Of a stretch of DNA of 64,000 bases, positions 51,452 through 63,541 are shown one piece after another. The notes beneath the pieces were generated by a model. That model was given only the letters and a program-made list of their open reading frames with translations, was not told where the DNA came from and searched no databases. The position numbers and the translations under genes were made by a program. Positions within the stretch are counted from its first letter, which is position 1. Each line of letters begins with the position of its first letter. Location: contig NZ_JODC01000001.1 of assembly GCF_000720765.1 (NCBI RefSeq), forward strand, positions 464,566-528,565. Direction: 5' to 3'. The stretch is from Streptomyces sp. NRRL S-646. Lineage in GTDB: Bacteria > Actinomycetota > Actinomycetes > Streptomycetales > Streptomycetaceae.

Positions 51452-53695
51452 TCACCGCTTCGGCGTCGCCACCGGCACCTTCAGCGGCCGGGCCAGGCCC
51501 ACCACCGCCTCGTCGAGGCGCTGCAGATGCCGTAGCACCCGGTCGGTGATGCGGCCGTAGCGCGAGCTGCCGGGCAGATCGGACTCCAGGAGAGCGGCGA
51601 TGCTCGCCCCTGTCTCGACCTCGACGACGGCCCGCCCGTCCGCGACACGCGCGGCGATCATCCCGATGTTTCCGAGGATGCGCCGGCCGGCCCGCCGCAG
51701 CCGCGGATCCGCCGCGATCGAAGGATGCGTGGGCAGCAGCTCGGCCATCGCGGCCAGCGAACGCGCGTGGTACGCGCAGGTCTCGAGCAGCGCGACGACA
51801 TAGCGTGCGGTGTTGCGCCGGGCCCGCAGCGGAGTGACCGGGTGGGTGAGCGGCTGGGTGGCGGTGCGCAGATCGGCCAGCGCCTGGTCGAGGTCGCGCG
51901 CCTTGTCGAGGAGCTCGGCCGGCTCCCCGCCGCTGAGCTGGTCGATGGCGGCCTCGGTGACGTCGGCGAGCCGGTCCAGGGTGGTGACCAGGAGGTCGTT
52001 GGTACGGCGGTCGGTGTGCACCGGCAGGACGAACGCCGCCGCGATGATCCCGCAGGCCGCGCCGAGCGCCGTCTCCTCCACCCGCAGCACCAGCACCGAC
52101 AGGCTGTAGGTGTGCAGCAGCGTGTACAGCACGCCCAGCGCCGCGGTGACGAAGAAGGACATCAGCGTGTAGGACAGCGGGGCGGTGTAGAACATCGCGA
52201 ACACGCAGAGCAGCACCAGCGCGAACGCGGTCCAGGTGTGCTGCCCGACCAGCCCCGCGAGCAGCAGACCGGCCACCACACCGAGCACCGTGCCCAGCAG
52301 CCGTCGGTAGCCCTTGACCAGGATCTCGCCGGTCGAGGCGGTGTTGATGAACACGATCCAGCAGGTCAGCACCGCCCAGTACCAGCGCTGGCTGGAGAGG
52401 AACTCGCCGCCGACGATGGCCAGCGCGGATCCCACCGCGACCTGCACGGCAGCGCGCGTGGTGGGCCGCTGCAGGCCCGTCGGCGCCTCCTCGGCGGCCT
52501 CCTCGCCCGCGTCGATCGCCGCGTCCTCCGCGTCCAGTTCCTCGCGTGAGCGGGCGGTCGACGGCGTGTCGTCCGTATCGTCCTGCGGGCCGCCGAGCGC
52601 GATCCGCAGTCCGAGCACCGCCCGTGCGGCCTCGCCGACACCCCGGAACACGTCCTGGACGGCGGGGGAGGCCTTCGGCAGGTTCTCCTCGTCCCGGTAG
52701 CCGAGGAGCCGGTTGCGCAGGTGGGCCAGACCGGTTCCCAGGTCCTCGGAGACGGGCCGCAGGACCAGCAGGCGCAGCGCCTCCAGATCGCGGCGCAGGG
52801 TCGCGGTCGACTCCTCCTGTACGGGCAGCCGGCCGCCCGGCGGGACGGGCGCGCCCGGCAGGTGCAGGGTCAGGGTGTCCGCCCGCTCGGCGCTGCGGGC
52901 GGTCAGCAGCAGCAGCCCGAGGCGTTCGGCGGCGATCTCGGCGTCCGCGATGCGGCGCTGCACGAGCCGGGCCACGGCCTCGTCGGCGGTGCCCTCCTCC
53001 AGCCGCCCCTGGATCATCATGGCCGTCTCGTTCAGGCGGGCGGTGCCGTCGCGAACGTCCTGAAGCGCCTTGTCGATCTCGTCCGGCCCGGCGTCGAGGA
53101 GCGCGAGCTGTGCGGTCACCAGCTGCGCAAGCCGGGCGCGGAAGGCCTCGCGCAGCCGCTGAAGGATGCCCGCGGGCGTCTCGGGTACGAGCGCGAAGCG
53201 CACCACGGCGCTGGACGCGACGGCCACGGCGACGACGCCCCACAGCTGCGGCAGCGCCGACACGGTGGCCCCGACGAACAGGGACATGAAGTAGACCTGG
53301 AAGCCGATCAGCCCGAGCGTGGTGCCGCGGTCGCCGAAGCGGCGGGCGTAGACGGCGCAGAAGATGAGTGCGACGAAGAAGAGGTCACCGCCCACCACCC
53401 GGGAGTGCAGCACCGCAGCCAGCGACACGGAGGCCAGCGCCACCACAAGGCCCAGCGCCAGCGTGACGGCCTGCGGGCCGCGCTGCTTCTCCCGGATGGC
53501 GAAGGTGGAGACCATCGCCGCGATGGCGCCCGCCACGAGATGGCGCACGTCGGCGCCCAGCAGGGAGAGCACGGCCAGCGTGAGGGCGATGGCGCCCACC
53601 GTTCTCAGGCCCGCCGCCAGCCGCAGCAAGCCGGGATCGGAGGCCGCGACGAGATCGCGCAGCCGTGCCCGGACCGACCCTCCCGCTGCCCTCAC
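51452..53695 (-). CDS. FUSC-family membrane protein
   Basis: 747 aa. Two membrane halves: N-terminal ~25-190 (TVGAIALTLAVLSLLGADV, FFVALIFCAVYA, GFQVYFMSLFVGATV) and C-terminal ~415-580 (AVQVAVGSALAIVGGEFLSS, AVLTCWIVFINTASTGEILV), separated by a cytoplasmic helical region and followed by another. This matches FUSC/YccS-like transporters related to aromatic acid efflux. GTG start. Substrate unknown. Confidence 0.88.
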   Translation of the reverse strand: MRAAGGSVRARLRDLVAASDPGLLRLAAGLRTVGAIALTLAVLSLLGADVRHLVAGAIAAMVSTFAIREKQRGPQAVTLALGLVVALASVSLAAVLHSRVVGGDLFFVALIFCAVYARRFGDRGTTLGLIGFQVYFMSLFVGATVSALPQLWGVVAVAVASSAVVRFALVPETPAGILQRLREAFRARLAQLVTAQLALLDAGPDEIDKALQDVRDGTARLNETAMMIQGRLEEGTADEAVARLVQRRIADAEIAAERLGLLLLTARSAERADTLTLHLPGAPVPPGGRLPVQEESTATLRRDLEALRLLVLRPVSEDLGTGLAHLRNRLLGYRDEENLPKASPAVQDVFRGVGEAARAVLGLRIALGGPQDDTDDTPSTARSREELDAEDAAIDAGEEAAEEAPTGLQRPTTRAAVQVAVGSALAIVGGEFLSSQRWYWAVLTCWIVFINTASTGEILVKGYRRLLGTVLGVVAGLLLAGLVGQHTWTAFALVLLCVFAMFYTAPLSYTLMSFFVTAALGVLYTLLHTYSLSVLVLRVEETALGAACGIIAAAFVLPVHTDRRTNDLLVTTLDRLADVTEAAIDQLSGGEPAELLDKARDLDQALADLRTATQPLTHPVTPLRARRNTARYVVALLETCAYHARSLAAMAELLPTHPSIAADPRLRRAGRRILGNIGMIAARVADGRAVVEVETGASIAALLESDLPGSSRYGRITDRVLRHLQRLDEAVVGLARPLKVPVATPKR

Positions 53696-53773
53696 GCCGC
53701 CGTACTCACTCCCGCTTCACGTCATGATCAGGTTCTCAGCATCGCACGACGTTACCGGAGCGTGCGCACCCGC

Positions 53774-55150
53774 TCACGTCTCCTTACGGTCCGCCTCCTC
53801 GACATGAGCCCGCACCTGTTCCGGCGTCATATAGGCGTTGGTGAACTCGAAGTCCTTCAGTGTGGCGGCCTTGCGGGCCTGGAAGCCGGTGCGGACGAAG
53901 TCGTCGCCAGCCAGGGCGTTGAGAGTCCAGTTCGTCGCCACGCGGACCTTGGCGACGTTGGTGCGCAGAGCCATCCAGTGGTAGCCGCGGGCGGCCACCT
54001 GGGCGGGCAGACCGCGCAGTTCGATGCCGAGCGGCTTGGAGACGGCGTCCTTGCCGCCTAGGTCGACCACCAGGCCGAGGTCCTTGTGGACGTACGGCGT
54101 CAGGGGCTTGCCCCGCAGGGTGGCGATGACGTTGTCCGCGACGTGCTTGCCCTGCCGCATGGCGTGCTGCGCGGTCGGCGGGCAGATCGCCGATTCGTCG
54201 TCCTTGGCCTTGTCCGGCACCGCGCCGGAGTCGCCCAGCGCGAACACGCCGTCGTGGCCGGGCAGGTTCATCTCGGCGTTGACGGCGAGCCGCCCCCGTA
54301 CCGTCTCCGCGTCGAGCGTTGCGATGAGCGGGCTCGCGACGACACCGGCGGTCCAGATCAGGGTGCGGGTGGGGATCACCCGGCCGTCGGTGAAGGTGAC
54401 TTCCTCGGGGCCCGCCTTGGCGATGGAGACACCCAGCGAGACGTCGATGCCGCGCCGCTTGAGGATCTCCTGGGCGCTGCGGCCGAGCTTGTCGCCCAGT
54501 TCGGGCATCAGCTTCGGGGCGATGTCGATCAGATGCCACTTGATCAGCGCCGGGTCGATGCGCGGGTAGCGCTTGACCGCGGCGTGCGTGAGCTTCTGCA
54601 GACAGGCGGCGGTCTCGGTGCCGGCGTAGCCGCCGCCGACCACCACGAACTGCAGCCGCGAGGCCCGCTCCGCCGGATCGTCGCTGGCGTCGGCCAGGTC
54701 GAGCTGGGAGATGACGTGATCGCGGATGTACGCGGCCTCGGCGAGGGTCTTCATTCCGAAGGCGTGCTCGGTCAGCCCCGGGATGTCGAAGGTGCGGGTG
54801 ACGCTGCCGGTGGCCAGCACGATGTAGTCGTAGGGCTCGTTGACGATCCGGTCGGTGATGGTGCGGATGACGCAGACCTTGGCCTTCAGGTCGACGCCGA
54901 TGGCTCCGCCCGGAATGATCCGGGTGCGGTACTTCTTGCTGCGCCGCAGCGAGACGGCGATCGACTGGGGCGTCAGCACGCCGGAGGCGACCTGGGGCAG
55001 CAGCGGCAGATAGAGCTGGTAGGCGAACGGCGTCACCAAGGTGACGTCCGCTTCGTCGGGCGCGAGTTTCCGCTCCAGCCGGCGTACGCACTCCACGCCG
55101 GCGAAACCTGCGCCAACCACCAGGATCCTGGGTCGTGTCACGGTGTTCAT
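53774..55150 (-). CDS. ndh: Type II NADH dehydrogenase (NDH-2-like)
   Basis: 458 aa. First FAD site VVGAGFAGVECVRRLE, second NAD(P)H site VVVGGGYAGTETAACLQ, and the C-terminal FAD contact VFALGDSGAVPD. The ending carries a membrane-associating segment (MALRTNVAKVRVATNWTLNAL) typical of NDH-2 enzymes that reduce quinone without proton pumping. ATG 55150 is adjacent to a GAGGG box; GTG at 55141, nine nt after the same box, is an alternative start. Monocistronic. Confidence 0.9.
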   Translation of the reverse strand: MNTVTRPRILVVGAGFAGVECVRRLERKLAPDEADVTLVTPFAYQLYLPLLPQVASGVLTPQSIAVSLRRSKKYRTRIIPGGAIGVDLKAKVCVIRTITDRIVNEPYDYIVLATGSVTRTFDIPGLTEHAFGMKTLAEAAYIRDHVISQLDLADASDDPAERASRLQFVVVGGGYAGTETAACLQKLTHAAVKRYPRIDPALIKWHLIDIAPKLMPELGDKLGRSAQEILKRRGIDVSLGVSIAKAGPEEVTFTDGRVIPTRTLIWTAGVVASPLIATLDAETVRGRLAVNAEMNLPGHDGVFALGDSGAVPDKAKDDESAICPPTAQHAMRQGKHVADNVIATLRGKPLTPYVHKDLGLVVDLGGKDAVSKPLGIELRGLPAQVAARGYHWMALRTNVAKVRVATNWTLNALAGDDFVRTGFQARKAATLKDFEFTNAYMTPEQVRAHVEEADRKET

Positions 55151-55382
55151 CCCTCTCTGCGGCTCCAGGCGGTCTGCATCCAACGCCCTACGCATGCCCT
55201 GGATCGCTGCGTGCACCACATCGATCCCACCGTGGCCTCAGCCGTTCCGCCAGCTGGGTGCGGCAGGCAGACGAACGCGTCGAGCACCACCATGCCCGTC
55301 CGCGTGCCGAAACGCACCGGTCAGGAGTGAACCTTTTGGATCACGTACTGCACGGGAAGTGGTGACGACGTGTTCAGCGTGT

Positions 55383-57290
55383 TCACCGGAACACGTTGTC
55401 CGCCTCGTCCCAGCTCGACAGCTCGTCCGGCACGGTCTGCCGGGGAGCGCGTGTGCGTGCCTGGTACATCGCGTCGATCTCGAACGCGTAGTGCCGCACG
55501 ATCGCGTCCCGGCGCAGCTTCATGGACGGCGTCATGAGCCCGTTGGACATGTCGAACTGCTCCGCCAGCACCCGGAAGACCCTGATCGACTCCGAGCGCG
55601 ACACGGCGCTGTTGGCCGCGGCAACGGCCCGCCCGATCTCCTCGCGCAGCGCGTTCTCCTCGCGGGCCTGGTGGCTCGGCATGTCGCTCTGCAGCGACAG
55701 GGAACCGCGCCAGTACGCCAGGAACTTCGGATCCAGGGTGATCAGCGCCCCCACACAGGGCCGGTTGTCGCCCACGACGACCGCCTGGTGGATCAGCGGA
55801 TGCATCCTCAACCGCTGTTCCAGGGCGGCCGGGGCGACGTTCTTGCCGCTGCTGGTGACGATGATGTCCTTCTTGCGGCCGGTGATCGTCAGATAGCCCT
55901 GCGCGTCGATCCGTCCGAGGTCGCCGGTGGCCAGCCAGCCGCCGCGCAGGACGGCACGCGTCGCCGCCTCGGCGTTGATGTAGCCCTGGAACACCGAGGG
56001 ACCGCGGACCAGGATCTCGCCGTCGTCGGCGACGGCGATGTCGTTGCCCGGCAGCGCCTGCCCGACGGTTCCCGACATCTCCCGGCCCAGCGGCTGCGCG
56101 GTGACGCCGCCGGCGGCCTCCGTCAGGCCGTAACCGTCGTTCACATAGATTCCGATGCCCTCGTAGAAGAGGGTCAGTTCACGGCTGAGGGGCGAGCCGC
56201 CGGACGTCGCCCGCATCACCCGGCCGCCGACCGCCGCGCGCAGCTTGCGGTACACCGTCCGCTCGAACAGGGCGTGTTGCAGCCGCAGATCGAAACCGGG
56301 CCCCGAACCACCGCCCAGCCGTTGCCGCTCCAGCGCCGCGGCGAAGTCCCGTGCCGTGTCCGCGGCCCGCTCGAACAGCGCCCCGCGGCCCGCCTCCTGG
56401 GCGACGCGCAGGAAGTTTTTGTAGATCTTCTCGAGGAGCGAGGGAACCGCGCAGAGATAGGTGGGGCGGAAGGAGAGCAGGGAGCCCGAGAGCGCTTCCT
56501 CGCTCATGTCGGGCTCGTGTGCCATCACCATGCGGCCACGAATGCACAGGGTCTGGACCAGAAGGCCGTAGACATGTGAGAAGGGCAGGAACGCGAGCAC
56601 CGAGGCCTGCTGCTCGCCCGGCGGGATCACGGTGTGGCCCCAGCCCGCCAGCAGCGTGTCGCAGGCGCTCGCCAGGTTGCGGTGGCTGAGCGCACAGCCC
56701 AGCGCCCGGCCCGTGGTGCCGGAGGTGTAGCTGATGGCGGCCGTGGAGTCCGGCAGCACGATGCGGCGCAGCGAGTCGACCGTGGCGAACGGAATGAACC
56801 TCCCGCGCTCCCGAAGGTCGTTGAGCGCCCCCGCGTCCAACTGCCAGACGTGGCGCAGCAGCGGCAGCGACCCGCACACGGAGCCGACCGTCATCACCGC
56901 CTGCTCGTCCTCCACCACCACGGCCACGCAGCCGGCGTCGCGCAGGACCCACTCGACCTGATCGCGCGAGGAGGTGGGATAGAGCGGTACGACTTCGGCA
57001 CCGAGGACCCACAGAGCATGGCTGAGCACTGTCCACTCGTACCGGGTCCGCGCCATGATCGCGACGCGGTGGCCCGGCGAAATCCCGGACGCGACCAGCC
57101 CCTTGGCCAGATCCACCACCTCGTCCCGCACCTCCACGGCGGTCAGCTCCTCCCAGGTGATGGAGGACGGGGTGGGGCGGCGCGCGAGCATCGGCTGGGT
57201 GGGGTCGAGGGCTGCCGTGTCGAAGATGCTGTCGGCCAGTCCGCCGGTCAGGGGCGAGACGGTGGGGGGAGCGAGGGCGAAGTCGCGCAT
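55383..57290 (-). CDS. AMP-dependent long-chain acyl-CoA synthetase
   Basis: 635 aa. P-loop SYTSGTTGRALGCALSHRN (A3-type), motif GYGLTEAAG, adenine site GDLGRIDAQGY and a C-terminal segment TGRKKDIIVTSSGKNVAPA. A long N-terminal region and YKNFLRVAQEAG linker match fatty-acid:CoA ligases of the FadD/AAS type. ATG 57290 with AGGAG six nt upstream is preferred to ATG 57323, which has no ribosome site. Activates fatty acids for lipid metabolism or degradation. Confidence 0.93.
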   Translation of the reverse strand: MRDFALAPPTVSPLTGGLADSIFDTAALDPTQPMLARRPTPSSITWEELTAVEVRDEVVDLAKGLVASGISPGHRVAIMARTRYEWTVLSHALWVLGAEVVPLYPTSSRDQVEWVLRDAGCVAVVVEDEQAVMTVGSVCGSLPLLRHVWQLDAGALNDLRERGRFIPFATVDSLRRIVLPDSTAAISYTSGTTGRALGCALSHRNLASACDTLLAGWGHTVIPPGEQQASVLAFLPFSHVYGLLVQTLCIRGRMVMAHEPDMSEEALSGSLLSFRPTYLCAVPSLLEKIYKNFLRVAQEAGRGALFERAADTARDFAAALERQRLGGGSGPGFDLRLQHALFERTVYRKLRAAVGGRVMRATSGGSPLSRELTLFYEGIGIYVNDGYGLTEAAGGVTAQPLGREMSGTVGQALPGNDIAVADDGEILVRGPSVFQGYINAEAATRAVLRGGWLATGDLGRIDAQGYLTITGRKKDIIVTSSGKNVAPAALEQRLRMHPLIHQAVVVGDNRPCVGALITLDPKFLAYWRGSLSLQSDMPSHQAREENALREEIGRAVAAANSAVSRSESIRVFRVLAEQFDMSNGLMTPSMKLRRDAIVRHYAFEIDAMYQARTRAPRQTVPDELSSWDEADNVFR

Positions 57291-57414
57291 GCGCTGCTCC
57301 TGAGCTGTACGGAGGGTGACCATGCCGACGAGTTCCGTTGTCGACGGTGCTCGAATCTAGCCCAGGTGGGTGCGGATGGTGACCGGAACCTGCGAAGTTG
57401 CGGATCCGTGATGA

Positions 57415-58503
57415 TCAGGTCTGTGTGTGGCGCACGCAGGCCGTGACGACCTCCCGCAGGTTGCGGTTGCGCGCCAGGAGTTCCCGCTGAACCTGTGCGC
57501 CGGTACCGTCCTTGAGCAGCCGGACGCAGGTCTCCTGGGCACGCTCCAGGTCGCCGGTGTCGGCGAGCGCGCCGCCGATGTGTTCCAGCAGCGCGCGCAC
57601 CACGCTCTCGGCGGGCAGCCGCCGCATGGTCACGGGGTGCAGCAGCTCGTCGGCGAGACCGGATCGTGCGGCCTGCCAGGCGGCCAGCCGGAGCAGGCTG
57701 ACGCTGTGGTCGAGGGGCGGATGGCCGGCCCACCACTCCCGCGCGGCGGTCTCCACGAGCCCCCGGGTGAGCGTGGCGACGAGGACGGCCGTGTCGGCGT
57801 GCAGGCAGACGTCCGCGACCCGGACCTCGACGGTCGGGTACTGCCGGGACAGCCGTGCGTCGAAGTAGATCATCCCCTCGTCGAGGATCACCCCGCTGGC
57901 GACCATGTCCGCCACCCGGCCGTGGTAGCGCTCGGCCGACCCGAAGACCTCGGTGGGGCCGGCCGACGGCCAGCGCTGCCACACCCGGCTGCGATAGCTC
58001 TGGTAGCGGGTGTCCCTGCCCTGCCAGAACGGGGAGTTGGCGCTGAGCGCAGAGATCACCGACAGCCAGGGCCGGATGCGATCGAGGACCGCGACGCCCT
58101 CCTCGTCGGAGTCGACGGAGACATGGACGTGACAGCCGAGCACGAGCTGCTGCTGTACAGCGATGCCGTACTGCTCCTCCATCCACTGGTAGCGGCTTCC
58201 CCTGGTGACGGACGGGCTGACGGGCAGGGGCGAGGTGGCGAGCGCGGCCACCGTGCACCCGATCTCCCCGGCGTGCCGGGCGGCCTCCCGGCGACAGCGC
58301 ACGATCTCCGCGTTCAGGTCCGCCATGGCGGCCTGGGGGTGCGTGTTGAACTCCAGCATCTGGTTGTACAGCTCTTTCTCGAACACGCTCTCGCACGTGT
58401 CGTCGCGCGCCGCACGGGCGAGCACCGCGGCGGCCAGCGCCTTGGGCTCCCCCGTCTCCGGGTGCACCAGGAGGAGCTCCTCCTCCACTCCGACGGTGCG
58501 CAC
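57415..58503 (-). CDS. YbdK-type carboxylate-amine ligase (glutamate-cysteine ligase family 2)
   Basis: 362 aa. It begins TVGVEEELLLVHPETGEP, with the nucleotide/metal strand LEFNTHPQ and catalytic patterns GCHVHVSVDS and VEVRVADVCLHADTAVL, as in YbdK/EgtA-like weak glutamate-cysteine ligases. It forms an amide bond from a carboxylate and an amine with ATP; the true substrate is uncertain in this family. GTG start after AAAGGCGG. It sits 63 bp past the glgB stop on the same strand. Confidence 0.9.
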   Translation of the reverse strand: MRTVGVEEELLLVHPETGEPKALAAAVLARAARDDTCESVFEKELYNQMLEFNTHPQAAMADLNAEIVRCRREAARHAGEIGCTVAALATSPLPVSPSVTRGSRYQWMEEQYGIAVQQQLVLGCHVHVSVDSDEEGVAVLDRIRPWLSVISALSANSPFWQGRDTRYQSYRSRVWQRWPSAGPTEVFGSAERYHGRVADMVASGVILDEGMIYFDARLSRQYPTVEVRVADVCLHADTAVLVATLTRGLVETAAREWWAGHPPLDHSVSLLRLAAWQAARSGLADELLHPVTMRRLPAESVVRALLEHIGGALADTGDLERAQETCVRLLKDGTGAQVQRELLARNRNLREVVTACVRHTQT

Positions 58504-58566
58504 GTGATGCCGCCTTTCTGTGGCCGGGCTGCGGCTACGACCAGCACCGAGTACCCCGCCGACCGG

Positions 58567-60777
58567 TCACAGCAACGGAGTCAGCCAGATCGTGGCGAGC
58601 GGCGGCAGGGTGAGCGTGATCCTTCCCTCCTCCACCTTGACGTCGTCGGGGTTGGTGACGCCGCTGCCGCCGTAGCGCGTGGCGTCGGTGTTGAGGATCT
58701 CCCGCCAGGCGGGCACCTCGTCGGGCGCCCAGAGGTGGTAGTCGTGACGCACGACGGGGGAGAAGTTGGAGACCGCGAGCAGCGGGCCGCCGTCGGTGGC
58801 GAACCGCAGGAAAGCGAAGACATTGTCCTCGGCGGCGTCCCCCATCACCCACTGGAAGCCGCAGGGCCGGGTGTCCTGCTGCCACAGCGCAGGGGTGTGG
58901 CGGTAGACGGCGTTGAGGTCGCGCACCAGGTCCCTGACCCCGCGGTGGTCGGGCTCGGCGCCGTAGCCCCGATCGACCAGCCACCAGTCCGGACCGTGTT
59001 CCTGGGACCATTCGGACCCCTGGGCGAACTCCTGCCCCATGAAGAGGAGTTGCTTGCCGGGGTGGGCCCACATGAACCCGAGGTACGCCCGGTGGTTGGC
59101 GCGCTGCTGCCACCAGTCGCCCGGCATCTTCGACACCAGCGCCTGCTTGCCGTGCACCACTTCGTCGTGCGAGATGGGCAGGATGTAGTTCTCGCTGTAG
59201 GCGTACACCATCGAGAAGGTCATCTCGTTGTGGTGGTACTTGCGGTGCACCGGCTCGTGCTCCATGTAGCCGAGGAAGTCGTGCATCCAGCCCATGTTCC
59301 ACTTCAGGCCGAAACCCAGCCCGCCGCTGTCGGTGGGGCGGGTGACCCCGTCCCATGCCGTGGACTCCTCCGCGATGGTCACCACGCCGGGTGCCCGCCG
59401 GTACACGGTCGCGTTCATCTCCTGCAGGAACGCCATCGCGTCCAGGTCCTCGCGCCCACCGTGCACGTTCGGTGTCCACTGGCCCGAGTCGCGCGAGTAG
59501 TCCAGGTAGAGCATGGAGGCCACGGCGTCCACCCGCAGACCGTCGATGTGAAACTCTTCGCACCAGTAAACTGCGTTCGCCACGAGGAAGTTGCGCACCT
59601 CGATGCGCCCGAAGTCGAACTCGTAGGTTCCCCAGTCCGGGTGCTCGGCCCGCCGCGAGTCCCCCGGTTCGTACAGCGGATCCCCGTCGAACCGCGCCAA
59701 CGCCCAGTCGTCCTTGGGGAAGTGGGCAGGCACCCAGTCCATGATCACGCCGATGCCGGCCCGGTGCAGGGCGTCGATCAGGTACTTGAAGTCGTCGGGC
59801 GTACCCAGCCGCGACATCGGCGCGTAGAAGCCGGTGACCTGGTAGCCCCAGGAACCGGCGAAGGGATGCTGGGCGACCGGCATGAACTCGACGTGGGTGA
59901 ATCCCAGGCCACTCACGTACGGCGGCAGCTGCTCGGCGAGTTGACGGTATGTCAGCCCGTGCCGCCAGGAAGGGAGGTGGATCTCGTAGACCGAGAAGGG
60001 TGCCTCGTGCACCGGAAGATCACCGCGGTGCGTCATCCACTCGTCGTCGCCCCACTCGTAGTGCGAGGCGTGCACGACCGACGCCGTGTCCGGCGGGACC
60101 TGCGCGTACCGCGCCATGGGGTCGGCTTTGAGGAAGCGGCCGCCGTAGCGGGAGGTGATCTCGAACTTGTAGAGCGCGCCCTCCCCGATACCGGGCACGA
60201 ACAGCTCCCACACCCCCGAAGCGCCCAGGGACCTCATCGGCAGGGCTGTTCCGTCCCAGCAGGTGAAGTCCCCGGCGACACGGACCCCCTGGGCGTTCGG
60301 TGCCCACACGGTGAACCGGGTGCCGGTCACGCCCTTGTGTTCCATGGGCTCGGCGCCGAGCGCCTTCCACAGCTGCTCGTGCCGGCCCTCGCGGATGAGA
60401 TGAAGGTCGAGCTCACCGAGAGCGGGCAGGAAACGGTACGGGTCGGCCGTCTCGTGCTCACCGTCCGCGTACGTCACCGCCAGCGTGTATGCCGGGATCG
60501 CATCCAGCGGCAGTACCCCGGAGAACAGGCCGTCGCCCTCCGAGGTCAGCTTCGCCCGCTCACCGTCGACGACGACGCTCACCGTGCGGGCGTACGGCCG
60601 CAGCGCCCGGAAGACGATGCCGCCCGGGACCGGGTGGGCGCCCAGCAGCGCGTGCGGGTCGTGGTGCCGGCCGGAGAGCAGACGTTCGCGTTCGCCGGGA
60701 TCCAGGGCGGGCGCCGTCGCGCATCCGGCGGTGAGCGGTCCGGACGGCTCGGGGAGTGAGGTGTCACGCAGGGCCAC
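58567..60777 (-). CDS. glgB: 1,4-alpha-glucan branching enzyme GlgB
   Basis: 736 aa. N-terminal CBM48-like domains lead to a GH13 TIM barrel: region [16 protein letters not shown], region II nucleophile in [17 protein letters not shown], region III acid/base in [12 protein letters not shown], region [12 protein letters not shown]. The C-terminal beta domain is complete. It creates alpha-1,6 branches in glycogen/alpha-glucan. GTG start, with AGAGGAGG eight nt upstream inside the end of mak (4-bp gap), so the two are co-translated. Final gene of the glgE-treS-mak-glgB operon. Confidence 0.96.
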   Translation of the reverse strand: MALRDTSLPEPSGPLTAGCATAPALDPGERERLLSGRHHDPHALLGAHPVPGGIVFRALRPYARTVSVVVDGERAKLTSEGDGLFSGVLPLDAIPAYTLAVTYADGEHETADPYRFLPALGELDLHLIREGRHEQLWKALGAEPMEHKGVTGTRFTVWAPNAQGVRVAGDFTCWDGTALPMRSLGASGVWELFVPGIGEGALYKFEITSRYGGRFLKADPMARYAQVPPDTASVVHASHYEWGDDEWMTHRGDLPVHEAPFSVYEIHLPSWRHGLTYRQLAEQLPPYVSGLGFTHVEFMPVAQHPFAGSWGYQVTGFYAPMSRLGTPDDFKYLIDALHRAGIGVIMDWVPAHFPKDDWALARFDGDPLYEPGDSRRAEHPDWGTYEFDFGRIEVRNFLVANAVYWCEEFHIDGLRVDAVASMLYLDYSRDSGQWTPNVHGGREDLDAMAFLQEMNATVYRRAPGVVTIAEESTAWDGVTRPTDSGGLGFGLKWNMGWMHDFLGYMEHEPVHRKYHHNEMTFSMVYAYSENYILPISHDEVVHGKQALVSKMPGDWWQQRANHRAYLGFMWAHPGKQLLFMGQEFAQGSEWSQEHGPDWWLVDRGYGAEPDHRGVRDLVRDLNAVYRHTPALWQQDTRPCGFQWVMGDAAEDNVFAFLRFATDGGPLLAVSNFSPVVRHDYHLWAPDEVPAWREILNTDATRYGGSGVTNPDDVKVEEGRITLTLPPLATIWLTPLL

Positions 60778-60781
60778 GGGT

Positions 60782-62143
60782 TCAGCCTCCTCTTACGGCG
60801 AGACGCTCGATCGCCGCCATTGGTACGGGGAGCCAGTCCGGCCGGTGCCGGGCTTCGTACAGGACCTCGTACACGGCTCGATCGGTCTCATAGGCACGCA
60901 GCAGTCCGTGCTTCTTGCGCGGGTCCCAGCCGGCCCGCTCGGCGTACCCCGCGCAGTAGGCCTCGCGGCAGCGGCGCGCCCACTCCGGGCGCCACGGGCG
61001 GCGCTGCCGGGCGGCGTAGTCGAAGGAGCGCAGCATGCCCGCGATGTCCCGCACCGGGGACTGGGTGCTGCGCCGCTCGGCGAGCGGTCTGGACGGCTCG
61101 CCCTCGAAGTCGATGACGAACCAGTCCCGGCCGGCCCGCAGCACCTGACCCAGGTGCAGGTCGCCGTGGATGCGCTGGGCGGGCGGCCCCGGGTCGCAGG
61201 CGACGAGCGCGCCGAAGGCGGTGCGCAGCCGGGGCACGTACGGGCGCAGCGCCGGTACACAGTGGGCCGCCGCGTCCAGGCGCTCGGTCATGGCCGCCGC
61301 CGTGCGCACGCTCTCGTCGTGTGCCCCGGCCGGGAAGGCGGCCGCCAGCGCGAGGTGTACCTCCGCGGTGGCGCGGCCCAACTCGCGGGCCTGCACGGTG
61401 AACTCGTCGCCGGCGGCGAGCGCCTGCAGGGCCAGCGCCCAGCCGTCGGAGGCATCGGGCAGGAACGGCTGCAGCACACCGAGCGTCGCCTCCTGCGGAT
61501 GCGTCGTACGGAACCACGCCACGGGCGCCGGCACCCGGCCGCAGCCCTGCCCGGCCAGCGCTCCCGGCACCTCCAGGTCGGGGTTGACGCCGGGCTGCAC
61601 GCGCCGGAACACCTTCAGGATGAACTCGTCGCCGTACACCAGGGAGGAGTTGGACTGCTCGGCCTCCAGCACCCGCGGCACCAGCCCGGGGGGCACATGC
61701 ACGGACGGATCGGCCTCGAAGCGCAGCGGGCCCGCCGCACCGGGCTGGCGCAGCCGCTCCAGGAGCAACTGCGCCGAACGGGGATCCTGCAGCGCGTCGT
61801 ACACCGTCAGACCGGCCAGCGGACCCTCCTCCGCCCTGCCGATCAGTGCCCGTCCGAGCCTCGGCGACAGGTGCCGGCGCACGCCGAGCAGCAACTGGTA
61901 GCAGTCACCGGCCGGCCCGGCGCCGCTGGGCGCGGGCACGCCGCTCTGACCGGTGTGCACCAGCAGATGCAGACACCCGGGGAACAGCTCCGTCATCGAC
62001 AGCAGGCCGAGGTCCGTGACGGGCCGGTCCTTGCCCGCGAACCAGCGCTGCCGCGGCAGCCACTCGCGCAGCAACCCGGCGAGCGAGGCCATCGGCCCGG
62101 CGGCGACGCTGGGTCTGGGGCGAAGCGATGCGGTCTTCGGCAT
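60782..62143 (-). CDS. mak: Maltokinase (Mak/Pep2)
   Basis: 453 aa. N-terminal lid [21 protein letters not shown], kinase core with brewer's [10 protein letters not shown] ([18 protein letters not shown]) and FVIDFEGEP (DFG-like), family-typical C-terminal [16 protein letters not shown]. Phosphorylates maltose to maltose-1-phosphate, the donor for GlgE. ATG follows GGAAAGGA. In this operon the upstream supplier (treS) and consumer (glgE) are broken, so the enzyme's pathway context is compromised here. Confidence 0.95.
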   Translation of the reverse strand: MPKTASLRPRPSVAAGPMASLAGLLREWLPRQRWFAGKDRPVTDLGLLSMTELFPGCLHLLVHTGQSGVPAPSGAGPAGDCYQLLLGVRRHLSPRLGRALIGRAEEGPLAGLTVYDALQDPRSAQLLLERLRQPGAAGPLRFEADPSVHVPPGLVPRVLEAEQSNSSLVYGDEFILKVFRRVQPGVNPDLEVPGALAGQGCGRVPAPVAWFRTTHPQEATLGVLQPFLPDASDGWALALQALAAGDEFTVQARELGRATAEVHLALAAAFPAGAHDESVRTAAAMTERLDAAAHCVPALRPYVPRLRTAFGALVACDPGPPAQRIHGDLHLGQVLRAGRDWFVIDFEGEPSRPLAERRSTQSPVRDIAGMLRSFDYAARQRRPWRPEWARRCREAYCAGYAERAGWDPRKKHGLLRAYETDRAVYEVLYEARHRPDWLPVPMAAIERLAVRGG

Positions 62144-62165
62144 GGTGACGCGTCCTTTCCTCGCC

Positions 62166-63541
<1,376 letters not shown>

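Noticed and set aside
55151..55382. Short frames in the 232-bp gap upstream of the NADH dehydrogenase gene.
   Set aside because: They are short, lack ribosome sites and show no conserved character; an inverted GTGTTC/GAACAC repeat near 55380 overlaps the ligase stop and may just aid termination.
57427..60759. A 1110-residue open plus-strand frame antisense to the YbdK-type and glgB genes.
   Set aside because: glgB and the ligase are unmistakable on the minus strand with conserved catalytic motifs; the antisense frame has none.
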